Shown piece by piece: positions 17,401 to 26,150 of a DNA stretch of 64,000 nt; positions within the stretch are counted from its first letter, which is position 1; the number at the start of each line of letters is the position of its first letter. Below the pieces are notes generated by a model that worked only from the letters and a program-made list of their open reading frames with translations, did no database searches and was not told the origin of the DNA. The stretch spans positions 248,001 through 312,000 of the forward strand of contig NZ_JAWXYB010000018.1 of assembly GCF_033842475.1 (NCBI RefSeq), given 5' to 3'. The position numbers and the translations under genes are program-made. The DNA is from Acidiphilium acidophilum. GTDB taxonomy: Bacteria; Pseudomonadota; Alphaproteobacteria; Acetobacterales; Acetobacteraceae.

Positions 17401-17520
17401 GACTTCTTTTTGTGAACAAAAAGAAGCAAAAAAATTCGCTCCACCGGGACTATGCATGAGAAACGCCCGTGCCCCCCGGCAGAAAGTTTTTTGCTTCTTT
17501 TTTACAAAAAAGAAGCGCTT
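17401..17520. repeat. Twin-hairpin intergenic repeat, copy a
   Basis: Two AT-rich hairpins (17403-17426 and 17493-17516, stems of CTTCTTTTT type) face each other, separated by about 65 bases that include a GC-rich segment with GCCCGTGCCC. The inner sides carry an A-run and a T-run (AAAAAAATTC and AAAGTTTTTT), so the whole is an imperfect palindrome able to fold in either strand. It lies in the 425-base divergent region between the TetR gene and the RND operon, which otherwise holds only a short CTCAGC/GCTGAG inverted repeat near 17598-17619 and no gene. Same family as the copies at 25.8, 47.5 and 48.5 kb. Confidence 0.85.
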
Positions 17521-17686
17521 CCCTCGCTTGCTTCCTCTCGCTCCGGCCTTGCGTTCACGACCGCTTGACGGCTCCCCGGAAAACTCGGTAGTTTCCTCTC
17601 AGCACTTCAGGAGGCTGAGCCGCGCAGATGCTGGGACCCCGTTTCCGGGCCGAACATAGCCATGCGCGTCACAAGTATCATACGGC

Positions 17687-19216
17687 ATGATCGAAATCCC
17701 CCCCACGTCGCGGCGCGCCATGCGCCTTGCGTCCCGCCTGCTCACCACGATCGGCGGGGCCGCGCTGCTCGCCGGCTGCGCGGTCGGGCCGAATTTTCAT
17801 CGCCCGCCTGCGCCGGTGGTGAGCGGCTACACCGAGGCACCGCTGCCGGCCCGCACGGTCGGGGCCGCCGGCGGCGCGCAGCATCTCGTGGTCGGGGCGC
17901 GGATCGAGGGGGAATGGTGGAACCTGTTTCATTCGCCGCAGCTCGATCGGCTGATTGCGACGGCGCTGACCAACAACCCCAGCCTGCTCGCCGCCCAGAA
18001 CGCGCTTCTTGCCGCGCGTGACACCACCCGCGCCGAGCAGGGGTCGTTCTTTCCCTCGCTCAGCGGCAGTTTCCAATCGACCCGCGAACGCAGCCCGTTC
18101 GGCCTTACCGGCTCTACGGCCGCCAGCACCGGAAGTTCGCCGTTCACCCTGCTGAATACCAGCGTTTCGGTGTCCTACGCGCCGGATATTTTCGGCGGCG
18201 TCCGCCGTCAGGTCGAGGATCTTCGCGCCCAGGCCGAGGATCAGCGTTTCGCCCTCGAAGCCACCTACCTGTCACTCACCGCCAACATCGTGACCGCCGC
18301 GGTCACCGATGCCTCGCTGGTCGAACAGATCAAGGCGACCGACCAGATCATCGCCGCCGAGGAAAAGGTGCTGCGGGTGCTCCATGCGCAGGTGGCCCTC
18401 GGCGGCATTCCGGCCGCGAACGAACTGACCCAGGAAAGCCAGCTCGCCCAGACCCGCGCGACCCTGCCGCCGCTGCAGAGCCAACTCGCCCAGGAGCGCA
18501 ACCAGCTCGCCGCCTATGAAGGCGTGCTGCCGAGCCAGTTCCACCTCGCCAATTTCAACCTCGCCGATCTCGCCTTGCCGCACGCTTTGCCGCTCAGCCT
18601 GCCCTCCGAACTGGTGCGCCAGCGCCCGGATATCCGCGAAGCCGCCGCCGTGCTGCACGAGGATACCGCGCTGGTCGGGGTCGCGACCGCCAACATGCTG
18701 CCCCAGATCACCTTGAGCGGCAGCGTCGGCCACGAAGCCCTTACCGCCGCCTCGCTGTTCACGCCGCAGACCCTGCTCTGGAGCCTCGCCTCGGGCATCA
18801 CCCAGCCGCTGTTCCAGGGCGGCACCCTGCTCTACAAACGCCGCGCCGCCCTCGCCACCATGCGCGAGGCCGCCGCAAATTATCAGAACACCGTGGTGCT
18901 GGCGTTCCAGAACGTGTCGGACACGCTGCTCGCCCTGAATTACGACGCCTCGACCCTCGCAGCCGACCAGACCTACGAGCATTCGGCGAAACAGGCGCTC
19001 GCGGTCGTCGAGAACCAGTACCGTCTCGGCGGCGCGCCCTACACCTCCGTCCTCACCGCCGAGCAGACCTATGAAACCGCCGTCATCGCGCGGATCAAGG
19101 CAAGCGCGCAGCGCTATGCCGATACCGCCGCCCTGTTCCAGGCCCTCGGCGGCGGCTGGTGGAACCGCCAGGATGTTGCGAAAGACGTACAAAATTGCTG
19201 TGGAGTTCTCCCATGA
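17687..19216 (+). CDS. RND efflux outer-membrane factor lipoprotein (NodT/OprM type)
   Basis: The outer-membrane channel of a tripartite efflux pump. The product is 509 residues from ATG 17687, or 498 from ATG 17720, which gives a more compact signal peptide; the lipobox LLAGC puts the lipidated Cys at residue 31 or 20. Typical features are VGPNFHRPPAPV after the Cys, WWNLFHSPQLDRLIATAL, two TolC-like repeats with long helices (VEDLRAQAEDQRFALEATYL), the RPDIREAAAVLHEDTALVGVA block and VVENQYRLGGAPYTSVLTAEQ. Its TGA overlaps the next ATG (19213-19216), so it is coupled to the fusion protein. Confidence 0.9.
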   Translation: MIEIPPTSRRAMRLASRLLTTIGGAALLAGCAVGPNFHRPPAPVVSGYTEAPLPARTVGAAGGAQHLVVGARIEGEWWNLFHSPQLDRLIATALTNNPSLLAAQNALLAARDTTRAEQGSFFPSLSGSFQSTRERSPFGLTGSTAASTGSSPFTLLNTSVSVSYAPDIFGGVRRQVEDLRAQAEDQRFALEATYLSLTANIVTAAVTDASLVEQIKATDQIIAAEEKVLRVLHAQVALGGIPAANELTQESQLAQTRATLPPLQSQLAQERNQLAAYEGVLPSQFHLANFNLADLALPHALPLSLPSELVRQRPDIREAAAVLHEDTALVGVATANMLPQITLSGSVGHEALTAASLFTPQTLLWSLASGITQPLFQGGTLLYKRRAALATMREAAANYQNTVVLAFQNVSDTLLALNYDASTLAADQTYEHSAKQALAVVENQYRLGGAPYTSVLTAEQTYETAVIARIKASAQRYADTAALFQALGGGWWNRQDVAKDVQNCCGVLP

Positions 19217-20490
19217 CCGCGCAGGACCTTGAGCCGACATCGACCGGCCCGCTCGAACCGAAACCCGCGCCGGTCCGCGTCGTCGGCGCCAGGCCGCCGC
19301 GCCGCCCTTCGGTCACGCTGCGCATGATCATCATGCTCATCCTGGTCGGCATCGTGCTGTTCCTGATCTTCGGGTTCGGTGCCTTCCGCACCATCATGAT
19401 CGGGAAATTCCTTGCCACCCTGAAAAACCCGCCGCAGACGGTCGCGACCATGGTGGCGAAGGCGTCCAGCTTCCAGCCCGAACAGAATTCCACCGGCACG
19501 CTGATCGCCGAACAGGGCGCCAATCTGTCCGCCGAGGTCGCCGGCATCGTCGATACCATCAGTTTCAAATCCGGCCAGAACGTCAAGAAGGGCCAGGTTT
19601 TGCTCACTTTGCGCCCGAATAACGATCAGGCCCTGCTCGCCCAGTTGCGCGCCACCGCCTCGCTCGATCAGGTCACCTACCAGCGCGACCTCGCCCAGTA
19701 CCGTGCCCAGGCGGTCAGTATGCAGACCGTCGATACCGATCGCGCCAACCTCGCCAGCGCCCAGGCCAACGTGAACAGCCAGCTCGCCCTGATGGCGGAA
19801 AAAACCGTCAAGGCGCCGTTCTCCGGTCGTATCGGTATCCGCGCGGTCGATCTCGGCGAATATCTCGCCGCCGGCACCACCATCGCCTCGCTGCAGAAAC
19901 TCAACCCGATCGACATCGATTTCTACCTGCCCCAGGCCGCCCTGCGCACCATCCGGCCCGGCATGGCGGTGCAGGTCACGATCGAGTCCTTCGGCACCAC
20001 CCCGTTCGACGGCAAGATCATCGCGATCGACTCGGCGGTGAGCGCCACGACGCGCATGATCCAGATCCGCGCCCAACTGACCAACCCGCATGACGAACTC
20101 CGCCCCGGCATGTTCGCCCGCGTCGCCATCGCGGTCGGCGCGCCCGAACAGGTGGTCACCCTGCCGCAGACCGCGATCGCCTATAACTCGTTCGGCGACA
20201 CCGTGTTTATCGTCAAACGTGACAAATCCACCCCGGCCTCGACCACGAAGCCCGCCCCCAAGACCAAGCCGGGCAAGACCGCCCCGCCCAAGGCGACCCA
20301 CTATGTCGAGCAGGTCTTCGTCACCCTCGGCCAGACCCGGGGCGATCAGGTCGCGATCCTCAAGGGTGTTTCGCCCGGCGATCAGGTCGTCGTCGCCGGT
20401 CAGGTCAAGCTGCTGAACAAATCACCGGTGATCATCGACAACAAGATCATGCCCTCGGATTCGCCCGATCCCGTCGTGCCGAACGAGTGA
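19213..20490 (+). CDS. RND efflux periplasmic adaptor (membrane fusion protein)
   Basis: A 425-residue HlyD/MexE-type adaptor linking the inner-membrane pump to the outer-membrane channel. After a cytoplasmic tail there is one membrane helix at about residues 38-60 (MIIMLILVGIVLFLIFGFG). The biotinyl-lipoyl half motifs are SAEVAGIVDTISFKSGQNVK and KAPFSGRIGIRAVDLGEYL, with a helical hairpin between them and a beta-barrel (LPQAALRTIRPGMAVQVTIE) after. An unusual Lys/Pro/Thr-rich insert (about residues 340-363) interrupts the last domain. ATG 19213 overlaps the upstream stop; a longer frame from 19159 lies inside the channel gene. Confidence 0.9.
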   Translation: MTAQDLEPTSTGPLEPKPAPVRVVGARPPRRPSVTLRMIIMLILVGIVLFLIFGFGAFRTIMIGKFLATLKNPPQTVATMVAKASSFQPEQNSTGTLIAEQGANLSAEVAGIVDTISFKSGQNVKKGQVLLTLRPNNDQALLAQLRATASLDQVTYQRDLAQYRAQAVSMQTVDTDRANLASAQANVNSQLALMAEKTVKAPFSGRIGIRAVDLGEYLAAGTTIASLQKLNPIDIDFYLPQAALRTIRPGMAVQVTIESFGTTPFDGKIIAIDSAVSATTRMIQIRAQLTNPHDELRPGMFARVAIAVGAPEQVVTLPQTAIAYNSFGDTVFIVKRDKSTPASTTKPAPKTKPGKTAPPKATHYVEQVFVTLGQTRGDQVAILKGVSPGDQVVVAGQVKLLNKSPVIIDNKIMPSDSPDPVVPNE

Positions 20491-20502
20491 TCCGAGATCA
20501 TC

Positions 20503-23500
20503 ATGAAGAATTTCACTGCCCTGTTCATCCGCCGGCCGGTCCTGGCCATCGTGGTCAGCGCGATCATTCTGGTGCTCGGCCTGAAATCGGTGGGTTCCCT
20601 GCCGATCCTCGAATATCCGAAGACCGAAAACGCGACCATCACCATCACCACGACCTATCCGGGCGCCGACCCGAGCACGATGGCCGGCTTTGTCACCACG
20701 CCGATCGAAAACGCCGTCTCGCAGGTCAACGGCATCGATTACATGACCTCGACCAGCCAGACCAGCACCAGCACCATCGTGGTCAACCTCGTGCTGAACT
20801 ACAACACCAGCAAGGCGCTCACCGAAATCCAGGCGCAGATCCAGTCGGTCCTCAACCAGTTGCCGAGCGGCACCCAGCAGCCGCAGCTCGTCCTGCAGGT
20901 CGGCCAGACCCTCGATGCCATGTATATCGGCTTCAAGAGCGACGTGCTGACCACCAGCCAGATCACCGATTACCTCACCCGCATCGTCCAGCCCCAGCTT
21001 CAGTCGGTGCAGGGGGTCCAGGCCGCCACCATTCTCGGCGCGCAGAACTACGCCATGCGGATCTGGCTGGAACCCAACAAACTCGCGGCTTACGGCCTCA
21101 CCGCCAGCTCGGTGTTCACCGCGCTGAGCGGCAATGATTTCATCAGTGCGCTCGGCAACACCAAAGGCACGATGACGCAGACCTCGCTGACCGCCTCGAC
21201 CAGCCTGCACACCGCCGCCGAGTTCCGCAGGTTGATCGTCACCCAGTCCAACGGCGCCATCGTGCGTCTGGGCGATATCGCCCGTGTCGAGCTTGGCTCG
21301 AACACCTATGATTCCGAAGTCGCCTTCGATGGTAAATCCGGCGTCTATATCGGCATCGAAGTCGCCCCCGGCGCCGACCTCCTCACCGTGGTCGATGCCA
21401 TTTCCAAAAAATTTCCCGGGATCAAGGCGCAGCTACCCTCCGGCCTTCAGGGTTCGATCGTCTATAACTCCGCCGAATTCGTCAATTCCTCGATCCACGA
21501 CGTGATCGCGGCCCTGATCGAGGCCCTGCTGATCGTTATCGTCGTGGTCTTCGCCTTTCTCGGCACCCCGCGCTCGGTGATCATTCCGGTCGTCGCCATC
21601 CCGCTCTCGCTCATCGGCACTTTCGCCGCGATGGCGATGCTCGGCTTCACCATCAACCTGCTCACCCTGCTCGCGCTGGTCCTCGCCATCGGGCTGGTGG
21701 TGGATGACGCCATCATTGTCGTCGAAAACGTCAACCGCCATCTCGACATGGGCGAACCCCGCATCCAGGCCGCGATGAACGCCGCCGGCGAACTCGGTGG
21801 CCCGATCATCGCAATGACGGTGGTGCTCGCCGCGGTCTATGCCCCGATCGGCTTTCAGTCCGGCCTCACCGGTGCGCTGTTCACCGAATTCGCCTTCACC
21901 CTGGTCGCCGCCGTCACCATCTCGGCGATCATCGCCCTGACGTTATCGCCGATGCTCTCCTCGCGCATGCTTCGCCATATCCCGCGCGAGGATCACGGCT
22001 GGGAAGCAAGGCTGGTCCATTTCATCGACCGGCGGTTCGGCGAGGTCCACCGTATCTACATGCGCCTGCTGCGCGGCAGCCTCGCCACCCTGCCGGTCAC
22101 CCTCACTTTCGGCCTGATCATCCTGTGCAGCATCTATTTCCTCGCCGCCGGCTCGAAGAGCGAGCTTGCGCCGCAGGAGGATCAGGGCGTGGTCATCATG
22201 TCCTCCACCTCCGCCCCGAACGCGACGCTCGACCAGAAAGTGATGTGGGGCAAGGAGGTCAACCGCCTGATGCTGACCCATAAATCGGTCGCTCACACCT
22301 TCCAGTTCGAAACCACGACCTCCTCGATCGGCGGCATGGTCCTCACCCCGTGGGACGACCGCACCAAATCCGCCGCGGTGCTCCAGAAGGAAATCCAGGA
22401 ACAGGTCGATGACAACGTCGCCGGCCAGCAGGTCGTCGCCTTCCAGCCGCCATCGCTGCCTGGCTCGCAGGGCCTGCCGGTGCAATTCGTCATCAAGACC
22501 ACCGAACCCTTCGGCGCGCTCAACACGGTGTCGAAAAAAGTCCTCGCCGCCGCGCTCAAGACCGGCAAATTCATTTTTCTCCAGTCCGACCTGAAAATCG
22601 ATCAGCCCCAGTCCACCGTGGTGATCGACCGCGCCAAGGCCGCGACGCTCGGCCTCACGATGAGCCAGGTCGGTGCAGCACTCACCCAGGCGCTCGGCGG
22701 CCTGTACGTCAATTACTTCAGCCTCGACGACCGCTCCTACGAGGTTATCCCGCAAGTCTCGCAATCGAACCGCCTGAACTCGTCGCAGTTGCTCGATTAC
22801 CCGATCACCTCGGTCAACGGCGTGCCGATCCCGCTCAGCGCGGTCGCCCACATCACCAATCAGGTCATCCCGGAATCGGTCAACCACTTCCAGCAGCTCA
22901 ACTCGGCCACCATCCAGGGCGTCGCCGCCCCCGGCGTCTCCCAGGGCGAAACCGTCACCGTGCTCGACAGAATTGCCAAAAAACTCCTGCCGCCCACCGG
23001 CTACGACGTCGATTACGGTGGCCCGATGCGCCAGTTCGTCGAGGAACAGAGCGGCTTCCTCGGCACGTTCGGTTTCGCCGTCGTCGTGATCTTTCTCGCT
23101 CTCGCGGCCCTGTTCAATTCGTTCCGCGACCCGCTGATCATTCTCGTCTCGGTCCCGATGTCGATCGCCGGGGCGCTGATCTTCATCTATCTCGGCTTCG
23201 GCCTCAGCCTGAACATCTATACCGAGGTCGGCCTCGTCACCCTGATGGGCCTGATCAGCAAACACGGCATCCTGATCGTCGAGGTCGCCAACGAAGCCCA
23301 GATCGCCGGGATGACCAAGCGCGAAGCTATCGAACACGCCGTCGGCATCCGGCTCCGCCCCATCCTCATGACCACCTCGGCGATGGTCCTCGGCGTCGTG
23401 CCCCTCATCATCGCGACCGGTGCCGGTGCCGCCGCCCGCTACAATATGGGCATGGTCATTGCCACGGGCCTCGCGATCGGAACCCTGTTCACCCTTTTTG

Positions 23501-23589
23501 TCCTTCCTGCCGTCTATCTCCTCATCGGCCAACGCCATGTCAGAGCGGCGGATGTCCAGGGGCCGGTCACCACTGGAATCGGGACATGA
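20503..23589 (+). CDS. RND-family efflux transporter permease (HAE1/AcrB type)
   Basis: The 1028-residue inner-membrane pump, driven by the proton gradient. It starts with the family motif FIRRPVLAIVVSAIILVLG and shows the RND porter domains, a helix-4 GLVVDDAIIVVENV with the proton-relay Asp pair at about residues 399-400, and the second half with FRDPLIILVSVPMSIAGALI and a closing VGIRLRPILMTTSAMVLGV. Length and internal duplication match HAE1 multidrug pumps of the MexK/MdtB group. Third gene of the operon, 12 bases after the adaptor. The 3' end overlaps the convergent HAD gene by 23 bases. Substrate range unknown. Confidence 0.93.
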   Translation: MKNFTALFIRRPVLAIVVSAIILVLGLKSVGSLPILEYPKTENATITITTTYPGADPSTMAGFVTTPIENAVSQVNGIDYMTSTSQTSTSTIVVNLVLNYNTSKALTEIQAQIQSVLNQLPSGTQQPQLVLQVGQTLDAMYIGFKSDVLTTSQITDYLTRIVQPQLQSVQGVQAATILGAQNYAMRIWLEPNKLAAYGLTASSVFTALSGNDFISALGNTKGTMTQTSLTASTSLHTAAEFRRLIVTQSNGAIVRLGDIARVELGSNTYDSEVAFDGKSGVYIGIEVAPGADLLTVVDAISKKFPGIKAQLPSGLQGSIVYNSAEFVNSSIHDVIAALIEALLIVIVVVFAFLGTPRSVIIPVVAIPLSLIGTFAAMAMLGFTINLLTLLALVLAIGLVVDDAIIVVENVNRHLDMGEPRIQAAMNAAGELGGPIIAMTVVLAAVYAPIGFQSGLTGALFTEFAFTLVAAVTISAIIALTLSPMLSSRMLRHIPREDHGWEARLVHFIDRRFGEVHRIYMRLLRGSLATLPVTLTFGLIILCSIYFLAAGSKSELAPQEDQGVVIMSSTSAPNATLDQKVMWGKEVNRLMLTHKSVAHTFQFETTTSSIGGMVLTPWDDRTKSAAVLQKEIQEQVDDNVAGQQVVAFQPPSLPGSQGLPVQFVIKTTEPFGALNTVSKKVLAAALKTGKFIFLQSDLKIDQPQSTVVIDRAKAATLGLTMSQVGAALTQALGGLYVNYFSLDDRSYEVIPQVSQSNRLNSSQLLDYPITSVNGVPIPLSAVAHITNQVIPESVNHFQQLNSATIQGVAAPGVSQGETVTVLDRIAKKLLPPTGYDVDYGGPMRQFVEEQSGFLGTFGFAVVVIFLALAALFNSFRDPLIILVSVPMSIAGALIFIYLGFGLSLNIYTEVGLVTLMGLISKHGILIVEVANEAQIAGMTKREAIEHAVGIRLRPILMTTSAMVLGVVPLIIATGAGAAARYNMGMVIATGLAIGTLFTLFVLPAVYLLIGQRHVRAADVQGPVTTGIGT

Positions 23590-24469
23590 TGGTGGTGGGG
23601 CGGCAGGCGTAGCGGGTCATTTCGGCGGCGAGTGCGGCGTCGGAGGCGTGGGCGATGATGCCGGTGCGGGTGAGCACGCTGTTGCAGCCACGGGCGGCGG
23701 CACCGGCGACATCGTGTTCGATACTGTCGCCGACGCCGAAAATGCGCGGACGCGGGATGCCCGGAAGCAGGGCGAAGGCGGCGCGGTAGAGGCGGGGGTA
23801 GGGTTTGCCGTACCAGCGGACGTGACCACCCGCGTTGCGATAGGCTTCGGCGAGGGTTCCGGCACCGGGATGGAGTTGCCCTCCGGCGAGCATGAGCCTG
23901 TCGGGGTTGGTGCAGACCAGCGGGATGTTGCGGGCGATCCCCGGCCGGATGCGGTCCCACAGCGTGTCGTAGCCATAGAGGTCGGTCTGCGAGCCCGCGA
24001 GCATGATGAGGTCGGCGGACTCGACGGTATCGACCGGTTCGATGTCGAACCCTTCGAGAATGTCGAGCGAGGGGTCGCGGGCGAGGAGCAGGATGCGGCA
24101 ATGTTGCCGCAGGCAGGGCAGCGGGTCGGCGCGCAGGTCGGCCCAGCCGACTTCGCCGGAGCAGAGCGACGCGTCGTAGCAATCTGTGGTGAAGCCCATG
24201 GCGGCGAGGCGGGCATCGTTATTGGTGGCGCGGCGGCCCGAGTTGGACAGGAGAATGACTTTCTTGCCGGCGCTGCGGATGGCGTGAAGGGTTTCGATGG
24301 CATCCGGATAAGGGTGTTCGCCGTCGTGGATGGTGCCGAACTGGTCGATCAGGAAGGCGTCAGCATCTTCGCTGAGGGTGTCGAGGCCGGGGATTTCACT
24401 GGTCCGGCCCAGAAACGGGTTGGCCGTATCGGGTAATGGTTCGCCGTGGGCCGTGTCATCGGGTTTCAT
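23567..24469 (-). CDS. HAD hydrolase, class IIA (TIGR01459 type)
   Basis: A 300-residue HAD-superfamily phosphatase with the class IIA cap. The nucleophile motif is FLIDQFGTIHDGEHPYPDA (Asp42). The second Asp of the usual DxD is an aromatic residue, as in the DxWG form of this family. Motif II is VILLSNSGRR and the C-terminal motif is RIFGVGDSIEHDVAGAAARG, with LVCTNPDRLM in the cap. The family is often called sugar-phosphatase-like, but the substrate is unknown. It overlaps the FGGY kinase gene by four bases (24466-24469), so the pair is co-translated and a kinase/phosphatase couple on one sugar is plausible. Confidence 0.85.
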   Translation of the reverse strand: MKPDDTAHGEPLPDTANPFLGRTSEIPGLDTLSEDADAFLIDQFGTIHDGEHPYPDAIETLHAIRSAGKKVILLSNSGRRATNNDARLAAMGFTTDCYDASLCSGEVGWADLRADPLPCLRQHCRILLLARDPSLDILEGFDIEPVDTVESADLIMLAGSQTDLYGYDTLWDRIRPGIARNIPLVCTNPDRLMLAGGQLHPGAGTLAEAYRNAGGHVRWYGKPYPRLYRAAFALLPGIPRPRIFGVGDSIEHDVAGAAARGCNSVLTRTGIIAHASDAALAAEMTRYACRPTTIMSRFQW

Positions 24470-25731
24470 GCGGTATCCCGTCTCGTGATGCCGATGCGCG
24501 CGAGGCGTGCGGTGCCGACCGCGGCATCGGTCTGCGGAGCGGGAGCAACCGGGACGCCGAGGATACGGGAGCGCAGCGCGGTCCAGACGGGATTGATCGC
24601 ACCACCCCCGACCGTAAGGACACGGCGCAGCGGCGGCGCGCCGAGTTCGGCGAGGCGCTGGTAGCCGAGGGCTTCGATCCGGGCGAGGCCTTCGAGCATG
24701 CCGTGGAGGAAGCGGGCATCGTCATCCGGGCGGGGGGTGAGCCGGGGTTGCATTGCGGGATCGTTGATCGGGAAGCGCTCGCCCTGGGCGGGGAGCGGGT
24801 AGTAATCGAGGCCGGAATCCTGGGTCGGGTCGATGGCGCGGCTGAGTTCGGCGATCCCGGCGGGGGTGAAGTGTCGGGCGAGGATGGCCGCACCCGCGCT
24901 GGAGGCCCCGCCGGGCAGGAAGTTTCCGAGCAGCCGGTGGCTGTAGATGCCGTAATCGGGGGCAAAGACCGGCTGGTTCGACAGGAGTTTGATCGTGAGG
25001 GTGGAGCCGAGCGCGGTGACGCCATCGCCCGGCTGATCGGCCCCGGTGGCGAGAAACGAGGCGCAGCCATCGGTGGTGCCGGCGATCAGGCTGGTGGCGG
25101 GGTCGAAGCCGAAGCGCGCGGCGATGGCGGGGTCGATCGGGGCGAGATTGGTGCCGGGTTCCACCACGTGCGGGAGGGTGGCGGTGAGGCCCAGTCGGTC
25201 GATCCAGCCGGGCCAGGTGCCGGTGATGGGATCGTAGCCTGATTTCAGGGCGTTGTTGGCATCCGAGACGCCGAACGGCCCGCCGAGGCGGCAGGTGATC
25301 CAGTCCGCTTCGTGCAAGGCGTAACGCGGGCTCGTGGCCGGAGGCAGGTCGAGCAGCCGGGCGAGCGGCGAGGCGTTGCCGTGGGCGGCACTGTCGCGCG
25401 GGGCAATGGCCGCGATGCGGGCGACCGAGTCCGGGGTGGCGCGGTCGCTGTAGAGCGTGGCGGGGCCGATCGGCGTCGCCTGATCATCCGTGACGATGAG
25501 GGTGCCGGAAGTGCCGTCGATCGCGATGGCACGGATCGCCGGCATATAAATATGGGCCCGGAGCGCATCGAGCGCCGCGACGACGCCCCGCCAGATCGCT
25601 GCGGGATCGCGGCGATGCTCCGGCGCGATCCGGGCCGTGCCCTGACCGTGAATGGTGTCGCCCCCATCGATCGCGATGGCGCGAATGCCGGACGTGCCGA
25701 GGTCGATGCCGAGGGTGAGGAGGGCGGGCAT
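24466..25731 (-). CDS. FGGY-family carbohydrate kinase
   Basis: A 421-residue ATP-dependent sugar kinase of the FGGY/actin fold. Seen are the N-terminal phosphate-1 loop TLGIDLGTSGIRAIAIDGG, AIAIDGTSGTLIVTD, the substrate-domain ALHEADWITCRLGG and SGYDPITGTW, and the C-terminal adenosine motif RRVLTVGGGAINPVWTALRS. It is shorter than the roughly 480-500 residues of xylulokinase or glycerol kinase and nearer the size of the compact D-ribulokinase type, so D-ribulose or D-xylulose is the first guess. ATG 25731 is chosen; the frame runs on to 25935 only through a repeat element. Confidence 0.85.
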   Translation of the reverse strand: MPALLTLGIDLGTSGIRAIAIDGGDTIHGQGTARIAPEHRRDPAAIWRGVVAALDALRAHIYMPAIRAIAIDGTSGTLIVTDDQATPIGPATLYSDRATPDSVARIAAIAPRDSAAHGNASPLARLLDLPPATSPRYALHEADWITCRLGGPFGVSDANNALKSGYDPITGTWPGWIDRLGLTATLPHVVEPGTNLAPIDPAIAARFGFDPATSLIAGTTDGCASFLATGADQPGDGVTALGSTLTIKLLSNQPVFAPDYGIYSHRLLGNFLPGGASSAGAAILARHFTPAGIAELSRAIDPTQDSGLDYYPLPAQGERFPINDPAMQPRLTPRPDDDARFLHGMLEGLARIEALGYQRLAELGAPPLRRVLTVGGGAINPVWTALRSRILGVPVAPAPQTDAAVGTARLARIGITRRDTA

Positions 25732-25763
25732 CAGCGGGCGGGGGAACAGGAAAAGGGAGGGAA

Positions 25764-25890
25764 GGGCTTCTTTTTTGAAAAAAAGAAGCAAAAAACTTTT
25801 TTGAGTTGGGGCACAGCCGGTTTCGAGGGCGCGGGCCAGATTAAAGAGAGTTTTTTTGCTTCTTTTTTTGCAAAAAAAGAAGGGCTTTGC
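25764..25890. repeat. Twin-hairpin intergenic repeat, copy b
   Basis: Left hairpin 25766-25789 (GCTTC stem with a T/A run) and right hairpin 25859-25882, flanked inwardly by AAAAAACTTTT and GAGAGTTTTTTT. The centre holds GGGGCAC and GGGCGCGGGCC. It fills the space upstream of the FGGY kinase gene. The rest of the 25732-26150 interval has no gene that I can support, apart from the terminator at 26090-26127. Confidence 0.85.
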
Positions 25891-26089
25891 TTGCCTTCCC
25901 TGTTCAACATGGATGCAGCGCCGATCGTGCCGCAACGCAGCGCCGGATTTCCGCTTCGAACGATATATCGGCGATGGTCAAGCAGGGGTTAATCCTTCGA
26001 TCGTGGGTCGCTATCGTAGCAATCGAGGGTGGGATCGCCAAGAAGGCCCGATTGCAGGGCGCCGTCAGGGGCGTCCCTTTCGTGTCGAC

Positions 26090-26127
26090 CGGAAAAACGA
26101 AAGGTCAGGAGGCGGTGCCTCCTGACC
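26090..26127 (-). terminator. Rho-independent terminator of the nitronate-monooxygenase-like gene
   Basis: On the minus strand a perfect 10-bp stem (26118-26127 with 26103-26112, five-base loop) lies 24 bases past the stop of the flavoprotein gene and is followed by TTTCGTTTTT. This is a textbook intrinsic terminator for that gene. Confidence 0.85.
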
Positions 26128-26150
26128 TGTGCTGAAAACCCGTGGCGGGC

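Noticed and set aside
21943-23538. Long minus-strand frame opposite the RND permease
   Set aside because: Composition is dominated by Asp, Gly, Glu and Arg with no motif; the plus-strand gene accounts for the codon bias.
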